This document shows positions 52,568 through 61,813 of a stretch of 64,000 nt of DNA, one piece after another. The notes beneath the pieces are model-generated. The model ran no database searches and had not been told where the DNA came from. It worked only from the letters and a program-made list of their open reading frames with translations. The stretch's first letter is position 1. The number at the start of each line of letters is the position of its first letter. Position numbers and translations under genes: made by a program. The DNA is from an uncultured Granulosicoccaceae bacterium (lineage in GTDB: Bacteria; Pseudomonadota; Gammaproteobacteria; Granulosicoccales; Granulosicoccaceae): NCBI GenBank assembly GCA_937998875.1, contig CALLBO010000006.1, forward strand, positions 28,098 through 92,097. Reading direction: 5' to 3'.

Positions 52568-53176
52568 TTAAGTTGAAGCCAGTCTTGATGCAACGTTTTC
52601 CCAGTTAACCAGGTTATCGAGGAAGTTAGTCAGGTAATCAGGTCGCTTGTTGCGGTAGTCAATGTAGTAGGAATGTTCCCATACATCACAGCCGAGCAGA
52701 GCAGTCTGGTTGAAGCAAAGCGGGTTAACGCCGTTTTCAGTTTTGGTGACTTTGAGCGTGCCATCGGTGTCTACTACCAGCCAGCACCAGCCGGAACCGA
52801 ATTGTCCGGCACCAGCCGCACTGAAGTCTGCTTTAAACTGATCAACCGATCCGAACGCGTCAGCAATTCGTGATTCCAGCTCTGAAGGCATCTTCTGGCC
52901 GTTCGGGCCCATCATTTCCCAGAACTGCGTATGGTTCCAGTGCTGCGAGGCATTGTTGAAGATGCCGTTCTGAGCGACAGCCTTGCTATCGTATGTGCCG
53001 GTGATGATGTCTTCCAGCGATTTGTTTTCCCACTCGGTGCCGGCAACCAGTTTATTGCCGTTAACCACGTAGGCGTTGTGGTGCAGGTCGTGGTGAAACT
53101 CGAGAGTTTCCTTGGACATGCCATTGGATGCCAGCGCGTCATGCGCGTAGGGGAGATCGGGTAGTTCGAAAGCCAT
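52568..53176 (-). CDS. sodB: Superoxide dismutase, Fe type
   Basis: Converts superoxide to oxygen and hydrogen peroxide in the cytosol. The 202 residues show all four metal ligands: His in LEFHHDLHHNAYV, His in SQHWNHTQFWEMM, and Asp and His in GCDVWEHSYYIDYRNKRPDYL. The Gln in NNASQHWNH is the second-sphere glutamine position typical of Fe rather than Mn enzymes (which have it in a different segment). The ATG at 53176 is followed by the usual AFELPDLPYAHDAL. It stands alone, with its own terminator shared with modC. No Fur-type site stands out upstream. Confidence 0.95.
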   Translation of the reverse strand: MAFELPDLPYAHDALASNGMSKETLEFHHDLHHNAYVVNGNKLVAGTEWENKSLEDIITGTYDSKAVAQNGIFNNASQHWNHTQFWEMMGPNGQKMPSELESRIADAFGSVDQFKADFSAAGAGQFGSGWCWLVVDTDGTLKVTKTENGVNPLCFNQTALLGCDVWEHSYYIDYRNKRPDYLTNFLDNLVNWENVASRLAST

Positions 53177-53318
53177 GTGTTTACTCTCTTTATTTGATTG
53201 GAATGCAGATGGATTTTAAACGATTTGGCGGTGGCTGGATACGACTTCAGTGTTAGCCCCAGCGTGTGTCTGGCGATCCGGCCTGCGGTAGACTCTGTTC
53301 TATTTGGATGCATTCCTG

Positions 53319-53837
53319 ATGACATCGTCGATATGGCTGTTTGGCTACGGTTCGTTAATCTGGCGGCCTGACTTTGCCTTTCTCTCAAACCGTGTAGCGT
53401 GGGTAGACGGGTGGTCGCGTCGATTCTGGCAGGGTTCGCACGATCATCGTGGTGTTCCGGACGCACCCGGCAGAGTGGTAACCCTGATACCGGCACCGGG
53501 TGATCGCTGCGGTGGAATGGCCTTTGAAATTGATGCCGACGTCGCTACCGGTATTTTTGAACAACTGGATTATCGTGAAAAAAACGGTTACGAACGCTAT
53601 CAGTCGCCACTGGTTTTTGATGATGGATCCTGTATTGACGGGATCTTTTACGTTGCCGGTGAAGACAATCCGGCCTACCTTGGAGCGGCCTCGATAACCC
53701 GCATCGCCGAGCAGATAAAACGCTCATCCGGTCCGAGTGGTTCAAACGAGGAATACCTGCGTAATCTGGCTGATGCATTAAGACAGCACGCCATCGACGA
53801 TGAACATGTATTCTCGATAGAGCGGTCACTGCAGTAA
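53319..53837 (+). CDS. Gamma-glutamylcyclotransferase, ChaC family
   Basis: A 172-residue enzyme that cleaves glutathione (gamma-glutamyl peptides) to 5-oxoproline and cysteinylglycine. ChaC family motifs: WLFGYGSLIWRPDF, VDGWSRRFWQGSHDHRGVP, PGRVVTL and LDYREKNGYERY with the catalytic Glu. ATG at 53319 fits the family start; a TTG at 53304 extends it by five residues. It is divergent from sodB and 28 bases before the aconitase X gene. Known members act in glutathione turnover and redox homeostasis, which suits its place next to sodB, but the co-location may be chance. Confidence 0.9.
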   Translation: MTSSIWLFGYGSLIWRPDFAFLSNRVAWVDGWSRRFWQGSHDHRGVPDAPGRVVTLIPAPGDRCGGMAFEIDADVATGIFEQLDYREKNGYERYQSPLVFDDGSCIDGIFYVAGEDNPAYLGAASITRIAEQIKRSSGPSGSNEEYLRNLADALRQHAIDDEHVFSIERSLQ

Positions 53838-53864
53838 CTTGCAGTTTAAAAGTGGAATGTAGAC

Positions 53865-55106
53865 ATGAAACTGACTTCAAAAGCACAGGCACTGGCAGCG
53901 GGTGAATTCGGCCCGGCTCGACAATGGGCAATAGAACATCAACAACAGATCGGTCGCATGTTTGATGCGGCAGATATGGTTGAAGTCAGTCAGGCCCACA
54001 TGATGGCTGATCCGGAATCTATCGGGCTGGCGGGTGTTGAACTGGTGGAAGGATTTGCCGCATTGCCTGAAGCAGAGCGACGGGTGGTAGTGCCGATGAT
54101 TACGGATCCGCGTGGAGTCGATCTTAATTACTACGACCCACTCGGACAGACAGAAGCCATGGCTGATCTTGAAAGGCGTTTTATCTTTGCCTGTCGGGCC
54201 ATGGGTATTGTGATGACCAACACGTGTATTAACTATCAAACCGTGATGCCACCGGTGCGTGGTGAGCATGTAGCTTATGGGGATACCGGGGTGGTTATCT
54301 ATTCAAACAGCTTCTGTGGAGCGCGGTCTAATTTTGAAGGTGGTCCGTCAGCATTGGCAGCAGGCTTAACCGGCTTAACTCCACGCTACGGATTGCACCT
54401 TGATGAAAACCGGGTGGCCACTAAACGCTTTGTTGTTGAAAAGCAGCCGGAAGAACTTACCGAGTGGGGTGTGCTTGGTGCAGTCATCGGCAAGCGCGCA
54501 GGCTCTTACTGGGAAGTACCGGTCGTTGAAGGCATTGAACGCGTACCAACCTCTGATGAGGCAAAGCACATGGGGGCTGCCATGGCGAGCTACGGGTCAA
54601 CGCCATTGTTTCACATTGTTGGTGTGACTCCCGAGTGCGACAGTCTGGCAGATGTAGAAGGCGGGGATTTGCCCGTAGAAAGCATCACTGGTAGAGAACT
54701 GGCTGAGTTACGTGGTTCATTCGGGGCAGTTGGTGAAAAAGTGGATGTTGTCGTTTTTGCAGCCCCGCAGCTGTCACTGGTTGAAATGCAAAGTGTTGCC
54801 GCGCTTTGCCGTGGCAGAACCAAACATAAAGATACATCGATGCTGGTGTGTACGCCCGCCAGTGTTTATGTTGACGCCGAGGCGGCCGGTTATATCGAGG
54901 ATATCGAAAACTTCGGCGCACGTGTATTGCAAGGCACTTGCTTCTACCAGCAATACGCACGTGAAATAGGCGAGGCTAATGGCTGGATCCGTTTGCTTTC
55001 AAACTCTACAAAAATAGTAAATATACTTGGAGGTTATGGCTACAAGCCTGCGTTGGCTTCAATGACTGAGTGTGTTGATTCAGCAGTTGCCGGAAAGATT
55101 GTCTAA
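53865..55106 (+). CDS. Aconitase X, catalytic (large) subunit
   Basis: A 413-residue Fe-S dehydratase of the AcnX (DUF521) family. It opens like the family (AGEFGPARQWAIEHQQQIGRMFDA) and carries VVPMITDPRGVDLNYY, MTNTCINYQTVMPP, IYSNSFCGARSNFEGGPSA and ARVLQGTCFYQQ, whose cysteines are candidates for cluster binding. Characterised members dehydrate cis-3-hydroxy-L-proline in bacteria or mevalonate 5-phosphate in archaea. No proline-catabolism or mevalonate genes are adjacent, so the substrate is open. It is followed by its swivel-domain partner after 24 bases, typical of the split form. Confidence 0.88.
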   Translation: MKLTSKAQALAAGEFGPARQWAIEHQQQIGRMFDAADMVEVSQAHMMADPESIGLAGVELVEGFAALPEAERRVVVPMITDPRGVDLNYYDPLGQTEAMADLERRFIFACRAMGIVMTNTCINYQTVMPPVRGEHVAYGDTGVVIYSNSFCGARSNFEGGPSALAAGLTGLTPRYGLHLDENRVATKRFVVEKQPEELTEWGVLGAVIGKRAGSYWEVPVVEGIERVPTSDEAKHMGAAMASYGSTPLFHIVGVTPECDSLADVEGGDLPVESITGRELAELRGSFGAVGEKVDVVVFAAPQLSLVEMQSVAALCRGRTKHKDTSMLVCTPASVYVDAEAAGYIEDIENFGARVLQGTCFYQQYAREIGEANGWIRLLSNSTKIVNILGGYGYKPALASMTECVDSAVAGKIV

Positions 55107-55130
55107 TTCAGATTGTATGGTGGAGATTTT

Positions 55131-55547
55131 ATGATGTCTCGTGTGCTCAAATGTCACGTGGGGATAGGTTCTAAAGTCGAGGGCGTGGCCCTGGTCGCTG
55201 ATGATAATTTTTCAGCGCGATACGATCTTGATCGACTCTCGGGAGTGTTTTCCCGACCTCAACATGCGTTGGCGGGTGAGAGCTATGTCGATAAGATTTT
55301 GGTTCTAAATACCGCCAAAGGGGGTGTCGCAACAGCGTGGATGCTTTATGAAATGGTGTCCCGCGGGATGGCTCCCAAGGCGCTGTTGCTAAATTCTGCG
55401 AATACTATATTGGCTCAGGGAGCAGCACTTGCTGAGCTGCCGCTGTGTGATCGCTTTGAAGATGGAGATGTAACCGGTCTGATAAATACTGGTGATCAAT
55501 TGATCGTTGATCCTGAGATCGGGCAGGTGAGTCTGATGAATGGTTAG
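55131..55547 (+). CDS. Aconitase X swivel domain, small subunit
   Basis: A 138-residue DUF126-type protein that forms the mobile domain of aconitase X. Motifs: a VEGVALVADDNFSARYDLDRLSG stretch (Ser/Ala substrate-side loop), LAGESYVDKILVLNTAKGGVATAW and a C-terminal VDPEIGQVSL. The ATG at 55131 follows GGTGGAG; a second ATG sits at 55134 and a TTG at 55113 extends the frame without support. It pairs with the large subunit just upstream. Fused forms exist in other organisms. Confidence 0.88.
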   Translation: MMSRVLKCHVGIGSKVEGVALVADDNFSARYDLDRLSGVFSRPQHALAGESYVDKILVLNTAKGGVATAWMLYEMVSRGMAPKALLLNSANTILAQGAALAELPLCDRFEDGDVTGLINTGDQLIVDPEIGQVSLMNG

Positions 55548-55554
55548 CTGTTGG

Positions 55555-55592
55555 GCTGTGCGGAAAGTTCGGTAACAAACTTTTCACAGCCA
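55555..55592. terminator. Stem-loop between convergent aconitase X and HEAT-repeat genes
   Basis: GGCTGTG (55555-55561) pairs with CACAGCC (55586-55592); an inner AAAGTT/AACTTT stem lengthens it, with small bulges. No T-run follows. It lies between convergent stops, so it may terminate either transcript. Confidence 0.45.
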
Positions 55593-55643
55593 CTGTCGGC
55601 TGAGCTTGCGCGAAAAAATGCAGGCATAGCAGATGCAGATTAT

Positions 55644-56705
55644 TCAGCCGCGGCGGTTGGCGCTGCGTTTTGCGACTTCATAGCGACGTTGTTGTGTGGC
55701 TGAAAGCTGCATACTTCCTAACGCTCTAAGTGCGGCAAATCGGGTTGGTTTTATTTCGGTTGTATTTTCAGCGATGCTTAACAGCCCGGCTATCATGTCG
55801 TCATCCGGGTTGCTGATGTTATTGATGGCGAATGCCGCGCTTGATCGCACTGCCGGGTCCGGATCATTCAGGCCGCGTGAGAGTGCTTCTCTGGCCACCA
55901 TTGAATTTTTATCCCAACGCCCCAGTAGTGCCATGCTCTGGGAACGCACTGTAGCATCGTAGTGATTTGACAGGTTGTTGAGGTTGTCGTTCAGGCTTTG
56001 CAGTTGAGCATCGTTCGCTCTGCGCGATGGAGGAGTGGCAAGTACGTTCATGGTCGCTACAAGCATCTGCGTGTCATCGCCACTGCTCAACAGTTCTATC
56101 GCAATGTTTCTGGCTTCATCGCTTCTTGGTTGTATGCGTCTTAACAGATCAAGGCCTGCAATTCGGGATTGCAGATCACCTGAGTACGCCAATTCTGAGG
56201 CAACCTGCAGTATTTCCGGGTCGTTGTATGGGCCGAGGAGGGCGGCGAGTTGTTTGGCTCGTGCTGGATCTATCGTGTAACGGAATTCTTCCAGCAGACT
56301 TAATCGTAGTTGTCTGTCGGTTTTGAGTTGCTCCTCGAGACGAATAAATTCTTCATCCGTGAGCGGTTCAACTGCTACTGATGACGGCTCAATATTATCT
56401 GCCGCGCTAAGGCTGGTATTTGCGTTGTTTAGTTGCTCTGATTCCAGTTGACTCGCTGATGTATCGGTCGAATCGCTTTCTATTGATTCGGCGATTAGCG
56501 CTGCGTCATCTTTTTTGGTTTCAAGCGGATTGTTTGCAGCCGTAGCCTCGTTGGAGGTTGTATGGTCATTGCCGCTGTTAGATAAGGTAGGTGATGATTC
56601 GGTCGGAATTAACTCGTGCGAATCTGAATTTTCATGCAGGCCAAAATACCAACCGCCCGCCAGAATGGCGAGCGGCAGTAACACTAATAGTGTTTTCTTA
56701 AACAA
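55644..56705 (-). CDS. Hypothetical membrane-anchored HEAT-repeat protein
   Basis: A 353-residue protein with an N-terminal hydrophobic anchor or uncleaved signal (LLVLLPLAILAGGWYFGL, residues 5-22). Residues 25-115 form a Ser/Asn/Glu/Thr-rich linker with no domain. The C-terminal 200 residues are alpha-helical with HEAT-like repeats (ALSRGLNDPDPAVRSSAAFAI; similar spacing in YDATVRSQSMALLGRW). The helical scaffold would sit in the periplasm if the N-terminus is a signal anchor. HEAT scaffolds bind proteins; no partner is visible. It lies 15 bases after the calcium-repeat lipoprotein stop, so the two are probably co-transcribed. Confidence 0.72.
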   Translation of the reverse strand: MFKKTLLVLLPLAILAGGWYFGLHENSDSHELIPTESSPTLSNSGNDHTTSNEATAANNPLETKKDDAALIAESIESDSTDTSASQLESEQLNNANTSLSAADNIEPSSVAVEPLTDEEFIRLEEQLKTDRQLRLSLLEEFRYTIDPARAKQLAALLGPYNDPEILQVASELAYSGDLQSRIAGLDLLRRIQPRSDEARNIAIELLSSGDDTQMLVATMNVLATPPSRRANDAQLQSLNDNLNNLSNHYDATVRSQSMALLGRWDKNSMVAREALSRGLNDPDPAVRSSAAFAINNISNPDDDMIAGLLSIAENTTEIKPTRFAALRALGSMQLSATQQRRYEVAKRSANRRG

Positions 56706-56720
56706 CTGGATGAATCCAGA

Positions 56721-57689
56721 CTAGTTTGGTGCACCGGTAGAGAAATCTGCGAGCTCTGATGTGCCTGGTGTGGCAGCCATCTTCCAGCCGAATTCCTCAA
56801 ACCCTGAAACTTCCTGGTAGAACTGTGCGATTGTCGGGCTGCAACCGAAGATGTAATACGGTGCGTACGTAACGCCGTCAATAACGACATCGCCACCGGC
56901 AACAGGTGCGAGTTTTGTTTGTAGTGAACCCCAGGTTTCCGGTCCGACAATACCATCAATGAGAAGGTTGTTTTCGGTTTGGAATTCTGTCACTGCACGA
57001 TTTGTATTCGGGCCGAAAATACCGTCAGCAAAACCGTCGAATGAGGAGGTACCCCCGTTGCCCTGGCACCAAAGGATACGTTGCACACCTTGTACGTATG
57101 AGCTTGTTGCAAAATCGCTGCTGGTGCTCAGCTGACAATTGTCGCCCCAATCGCTGTTGCTTGAGTCAGGATCATCGCAGGTGTTTGCGATCGGTGTGGT
57201 GTTACCTGCGTCGGCAAAGCTGCTGACATCATTCGGGTTTGTGCCGTCAAGGATTTCCTGAAAATTGCTCACACCGTCACCATCTAGATCGCCTTCGGCG
57301 TCGGTTGCATCGAGTGGGTCTGTGCCTATGTCTAATTCTTCGTTGTCAAAAATACCGTCCTCATCAGAATCCTGCGACGCGGGATCAGTTCCAAAAGTAG
57401 CAAACTCGTCAACGTTGCTCAGGGTATCTCCGTCTATATCACCGGTAGCGTCACTCGCATCGTTCGGGTCAGTGCCGATGCGTGTTTCCTCTGCATCGGT
57501 GATGCCGTCGCCGTCGGTATCAGTGCTATCTGTGAAAAGATCCTGAGGATCACTACCACCATCGGCAGTACCACCACCTGAACTACCTCCGCAGGCAGCC
57601 AGTGCAGCTGACACTACACAGATTGCAGTCAGGTTGATCGCTCGTTGTGGCAGTGTGAATGGGAAAGTGTATTTTGAAATTGGTTTCAT
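56721..57689 (-). CDS. Lipoprotein with thrombospondin type 3 repeats and a peptidoglycan-binding domain
   Basis: A 322-residue secreted protein. The signal peptide ends in lipobox AALAAC at about residue 33, so it is a likely lipoprotein. Residues 50-155 hold four to five calcium-binding repeats of the DTDGDGITDAEE type found in bacterial thrombospondin type 3 regions. Residues 190-260 match the peptidoglycan-binding domain 1 fold (YVQGVQRILW, FADGIFGPNTNRAVTEFQTENNLLIDGIVGPETW). The C-terminal 60 residues are unassigned. A lipid anchor combined with a peptidoglycan-binding domain would tether the outer membrane to the wall. The downstream gene is probably a partner. Confidence 0.8.
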   Translation of the reverse strand: MKPISKYTFPFTLPQRAINLTAICVVSAALAACGGSSGGGTADGGSDPQDLFTDSTDTDGDGITDAEETRIGTDPNDASDATGDIDGDTLSNVDEFATFGTDPASQDSDEDGIFDNEELDIGTDPLDATDAEGDLDGDGVSNFQEILDGTNPNDVSSFADAGNTTPIANTCDDPDSSNSDWGDNCQLSTSSDFATSSYVQGVQRILWCQGNGGTSSFDGFADGIFGPNTNRAVTEFQTENNLLIDGIVGPETWGSLQTKLAPVAGGDVVIDGVTYAPYYIFGCSPTIAQFYQEVSGFEEFGWKMAATPGTSELADFSTGAPN

Positions 57690-58139
57690 TGATGTTTGGC
57701 TCCTGAAAGATAAAGCACCGTTAATCGAATATTCCGGGATTCAAGATATCTCTAAGTCGAAGCCCGTGCTGTTGTATTTTTATTGGTTACTATGTTTGCT
57801 GCGTGTGGGAGTACTTATAGTGCAATTCTGACAGCTTCGAACGTAAATTATCGCTACTTCTCCTGAACGTAAGCCGAAGATTGTCAGTTTCTTGACTGTG
57901 AGGTAAGCAGTTACCGTGAACCTGCGGTAAACAAAGTTGTACTTGTAACCAGTGTGGTGCAACATCCCAAGGCACCAATGAGCGATCGACAAAAGTGCTT
58001 TAATTCTATGGGAAATTGCAGTTGATTCATTTACATCGTTTTTTATGAATATTGAGTGGACCAGGCAAATGAAAAACTCTCATTGGTAGCGCTTGAACGT
58101 TTCACCACACTGGTAATACTTTCACTACACCGGCAATAC
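57690..58139. other. Gap between the lipoprotein and dipeptidase genes
   Basis: About 450 bases with no recognised gene; the 62-70-codon minus-strand frames near 57780-57992 show no family features. It should hold the lipoprotein promoter. A 20-bp imperfect tandem duplication lies at the right edge (58101-58140). Confidence 0.5.
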
Positions 58140-58140
58140 T
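58101..58140 (+). repeat. Two tandem 20-bp units after the dipeptidase stop
   Basis: TTCACCACACTGGTAATACT followed directly by TTCACTACACCGGCAATACT; the copies differ at three positions, all C/T changes. The right copy touches the dipeptidase stop codon, so it would be transcribed in the mRNA 3' end. Origin and role unknown. Confidence 0.5.
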
Positions 58141-59525
58141 TAATTGGAGGCGAGTGTATCCAGAATTCTCGCCCAACTTCTGATTCCCTTATGAAAACTG
58201 TGCAGGCTGTATTTCTCATTGGGCGAATGTATCTGATCGTCGTCCAGACCGAATCCCACCAGCAGACTTTCCATGCCGAGTAACTCGCTGAAGTATCCGA
58301 CCACCGGAATAGAACCACCGCACCCGGCGTACACGGCATCATGTTGCCATTCATCAGTGAGTACCTTGCGAGTGTTTTCAAAGGCGGTGTTGGCAAGCGA
58401 CATGGTAGTTGCCGGGGATGCACCGTGATCTTCAAACTCTACTGAGCAGTCCGCTGGCAATTGATCGCGTACGTATTGGCGAAAATTCTCTCTGATCCTG
58501 AGCGGGTCCTGGTTACCTACCAGCCTGAAGCTGATTTTTGCTGAGGCCTTGGCTGGCAAGACTGTCTTGAAGCCTTCACCGGTATAGCCGCTGACAATAC
58601 CGTTAATCTCGCAGGTAGGTCGACTCCACAGATGCTCAAGTGCTGAATATCCTTCTTCGCCTGCATTGACTGACAGATCAACCGCACCGAGAAAATCACC
58701 GACGTTGAAGTTGAGTGAGTCCCATTGCTGTTTAACCTGCGATGGCAGAGGCTCTACACCGTCATAGAAATCAGGGAGTGTGACACGTCCGTTGTCATCG
58801 TGAAGACCAGCTAATATCTTTGCTAGTATTCTGATCGGATTTGCCGCGGGACCGCCATACATACCAGAGTGAAGGTCTTTGTCTGCGGCGGTAATGGTAA
58901 TCTCTTCGCCCAGCATGCCGCGAAGCATCGTGCAGATAGCAGGTGTGTTCGCATCCCACATGCCTGTATCGCATACAAGCGCCAGGTCAACGCTGAGTTC
59001 GTCTTTATTGGTTTGCAGAAACGGCACCAGTGACGGGGAGCCGGATTCCTCCTCGCCTTCAAATAGGAAAGTAACGTTAACCGGCAAGGCACCGTTTACG
59101 GTGATCCAGGCACGGCACGCTTCGACAAAGGTCATTAGCTGACCTTTATCGTCCGCCGAACCGCGTGCTCTTATCACATCACCCTCAGCGGTATTTTCAA
59201 TCGCTGGATCAAACGGATCTCGATGCCAGAGTTCCAATGGATCGACTGGCTGTACATCATAGTGGCCGTAGAACAATACGTGGGGGCGGCCTTCGACTTT
59301 TTCGCTGTGACCCACTACCATCGGGTGCCCCGGTGTGTCGCGTCTGCTTGCAGCAATGCCGAGGTCGTTGAGTTCAGCCACAAGCCAGTCTGCGCCGCTT
59401 ATACAGTCGCTTGCATAGGCAGGATCGGTTGAAATGGTTTTTATTTTAAGCAGATCAAACAAGCGATCTGTGGCCGCGTCAGTATCGCTATCTATCTGTT
59501 GTAGTACCGTGGCAAGTGTCGTCAT
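58140..59525 (-). CDS. M20 family dipeptidase
   Basis: A 461-residue cytosolic zinc dipeptidase of the M20/M25/M40 group. Metal-binding motifs: FYGHYDVQPVD (His and catalytic Asp), RGSADDKGQL (bridging Asp), FLFEGEEESGSPS (catalytic Glu pair) and VCDTGMWD (Asp). The dimerisation domain (HSGMYGGPAANP) is in place. Length fits the carnosinase-like CPGL subgroup. ATG at 59525 has a GGAAAG ribosome site. The gene is isolated, 68 bases after the GGDEF/EAL gene on the same strand, and could be co-transcribed with it. The substrate is not determined. Confidence 0.92.
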   Translation of the reverse strand: MTTLATVLQQIDSDTDAATDRLFDLLKIKTISTDPAYASDCISGADWLVAELNDLGIAASRRDTPGHPMVVGHSEKVEGRPHVLFYGHYDVQPVDPLELWHRDPFDPAIENTAEGDVIRARGSADDKGQLMTFVEACRAWITVNGALPVNVTFLFEGEEESGSPSLVPFLQTNKDELSVDLALVCDTGMWDANTPAICTMLRGMLGEEITITAADKDLHSGMYGGPAANPIRILAKILAGLHDDNGRVTLPDFYDGVEPLPSQVKQQWDSLNFNVGDFLGAVDLSVNAGEEGYSALEHLWSRPTCEINGIVSGYTGEGFKTVLPAKASAKISFRLVGNQDPLRIRENFRQYVRDQLPADCSVEFEDHGASPATTMSLANTAFENTRKVLTDEWQHDAVYAGCGGSIPVVGYFSELLGMESLLVGFGLDDDQIHSPNEKYSLHSFHKGIRSWARILDTLASN

Positions 59526-59593
59526 AGTCTTTCCGGCAAAGGGTGAAGACTACAGTATAGATTCTTAAGAAAATTCTAGCAGCGATTGTGAAG

Positions 59594-61813
59594 CTACGCG
59601 GCTTTGTCGATCCTGCGGCTTTGAACTTCCATGAGTGTGGTCAACTGTGCAGCCGATAAGGGTTCAGAAAAATAGTAACCTTGTCCGAGTTTGCAGTGCA
59701 TATTTGTTAACACCTGTACCTGGGCTTCGCTTTCAATACCTTCGGCACACACTGCAACATCCAGGCTGGCCGCCAGATCAATCAGCGAGTCTACAATGAC
59801 GCGTGATCTGGCGTCAGTTTCAATCTGGCGGGTAACTTCTTTATCGATTTTTAAAGTATCAATCGGGCAACGTGTGAGTAGTGTCAGAGAGGAATGACCG
59901 GCACCGAAATCATCCATTGCGATTTTGATCCCTCTTTGTTTGAGCTCGAGAATATTTTCTTCAACAACCGAGATGTTTTCAATCGCAGAGGTCTCTGTAA
60001 TTTCAATTTCAACCTGCTTCAGCAAGTGCTGCTTATCACCGGCAATGCCTGCCATAGCTTCTGCAAGCCCGCGTCGACTCGCCTGTAAGGCGGAAAAGTT
60101 CAGAGAAATCTCAATGGGTGCGATATTGCGCTGTTCCCAGTCTGCGAATTGATCAATGACACTACTCATGACCCAGTCATCGATATCGCAAATGGTACCG
60201 TTAGCTTCGGCTATCGAGATAAACTCGGCAGGTGTGAATGCACCCAGCTCTTCACTTTTCCAGCGAAGCAGCGCTTCGGCACTGACAAGCTGACCGCTTT
60301 TGAGATGAAAAATCGGCTGGTATAAAAGACACAGCTCATCGTTTGCTATTGCCGCTTTGATGGCTGTGCTCAGTTTGGATTTAAGGTCTGAGGTTTCTCT
60401 GAGCCTGGTGTCGTAAAAACGGAATCTGTTTTTACCGCTGTGCTTGGCATCATACATTGCGGTGTCTGCACGACTGATCAGAGCGTCTGCACTATCAGCG
60501 AATTCCGGATACATGCAGATACCGATGCTAACACCCACGCTACATTCGGTACCGTTTATAGAAACCGGTTGCATTGTCGCTTCGCGGATTCGCTGTGCGA
60601 TCGTTTCCGCCTGCCGGTTGTTGTCCAGGTTACTAATGACCAGCATGAACTCATCACCGGCGAGTCTGGCCACCACCGAATCTCCCGGCTTGTGCTCCAG
60701 TAGCACTTCGATTTGTTCGTTTGCTACCGTATCTGTCGTTCTTACACAATCCAGTAGTCTCATGGATATCACGCGCAGCAGTTCATCCCCTGCGTCGTGG
60801 CCGAGCTGATCGTTAATGGGTTTGAAATTATCCAGGTCCAGAAACATGACTGCCAGAGACTTGTTGTTAGCGGCGTTGTTGATATGGTTGATCTCATTGT
60901 CTAAGCAATGCAGAAACATCCGGCGGTTTGGGAGGTTGGTTAGTGTATCTGTGTAGGCGAGTCTTTTTATCTCTGCGGTCGATTCAGTTGTGACGCGTTG
61001 TAGTTTTTCGATGAATGTATTAAACCAGTAGGCAAGTTCTGTCATCTCGTCAGAGCCGGTTAACGGTATTCTGACAGCCATGTCACCATCGCCGATTGCA
61101 ATCTGCCGCAGTGACCTAACCATATTGTTTATACGTTGCAGGATACTGCGAGCTGTGAATACACCTATTAAAAACAACAACAGTGCGGTTAATATACCAG
61201 TGGTTACACCAACGCGGAGTGATTCACTCGCCCTTAGTGTCGCAGTATCTACGCTGGATACCAAAACCTCTGTCTGTTCATTTTTCAATGCACCCAGGGC
61301 TTCAATCACGTTGTTATACATGTTCGCTGCTTTCTGCTTTTCCTGTGGTGCCGATATCGATATCCGGTTGTTGGAAATAGCTGTTTGTGCGAGTAGGTGT
61401 GAGTGTTGGTAGTATTCATCGAAGCTCGATAAAATATTTCTCAGATCACCGACCCGTGCCATTTCAAGCTCCATCGCACTGTGTAGATTTGCGCGAAACT
61501 CACTGGCGAGTGTCATGGTGTGATCAAGCAGATTTGCATTAGATGTTGCAATCGCATGCTCAATATTGCTGTCGATAAATTCGAGGCTGTGATGTGCCGC
61601 CAGTAATTTTTCCTGAGTCGGATACCGGACGTCTCGAATATTTTTAAGTAGATCAGCACGGTCTTTGGATTCTGCAAGCATGATTGCCAGGAACGCGAAA
61701 AATCCCAACGTACCTATTACTGCGATAGACATGATCTGCCAGCGTAACGAATGTCTTCGTCTACGCGGATTATCTGATCGAATAGTGTGCTTGTCAGCGT
61801 CTAATGATGACAT
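59594..61813 (-). CDS. Membrane GGDEF/EAL protein with HAMP domain
   Basis: A 739-residue cyclic-di-GMP signalling protein in the inner membrane. A transmembrane helix near residues 25-48, a periplasmic helical sensor domain (49-205), a second helix near 205-228, then HAMP (about 230-280). The GGDEF domain (about 285-460) carries AGDEF instead of GGDEF; Ala in the first position is tolerated in some active cyclases. The RxxD inhibitory site is not obvious. The EAL domain (about 475-725) keeps EALLRW, NFSA, ITETS, MDDFGAGHSS, LKIDKE and AEGIE, so phosphodiesterase activity is likely. It is divergent from the next cyclic-di-GMP gene. Confidence 0.92.
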   Translation of the reverse strand: MSSLDADKHTIRSDNPRRRRHSLRWQIMSIAVIGTLGFFAFLAIMLAESKDRADLLKNIRDVRYPTQEKLLAAHHSLEFIDSNIEHAIATSNANLLDHTMTLASEFRANLHSAMELEMARVGDLRNILSSFDEYYQHSHLLAQTAISNNRISISAPQEKQKAANMYNNVIEALGALKNEQTEVLVSSVDTATLRASESLRVGVTTGILTALLLFLIGVFTARSILQRINNMVRSLRQIAIGDGDMAVRIPLTGSDEMTELAYWFNTFIEKLQRVTTESTAEIKRLAYTDTLTNLPNRRMFLHCLDNEINHINNAANNKSLAVMFLDLDNFKPINDQLGHDAGDELLRVISMRLLDCVRTTDTVANEQIEVLLEHKPGDSVVARLAGDEFMLVISNLDNNRQAETIAQRIREATMQPVSINGTECSVGVSIGICMYPEFADSADALISRADTAMYDAKHSGKNRFRFYDTRLRETSDLKSKLSTAIKAAIANDELCLLYQPIFHLKSGQLVSAEALLRWKSEELGAFTPAEFISIAEANGTICDIDDWVMSSVIDQFADWEQRNIAPIEISLNFSALQASRRGLAEAMAGIAGDKQHLLKQVEIEITETSAIENISVVEENILELKQRGIKIAMDDFGAGHSSLTLLTRCPIDTLKIDKEVTRQIETDARSRVIVDSLIDLAASLDVAVCAEGIESEAQVQVLTNMHCKLGQGYYFSEPLSAAQLTTLMEVQSRRIDKAA

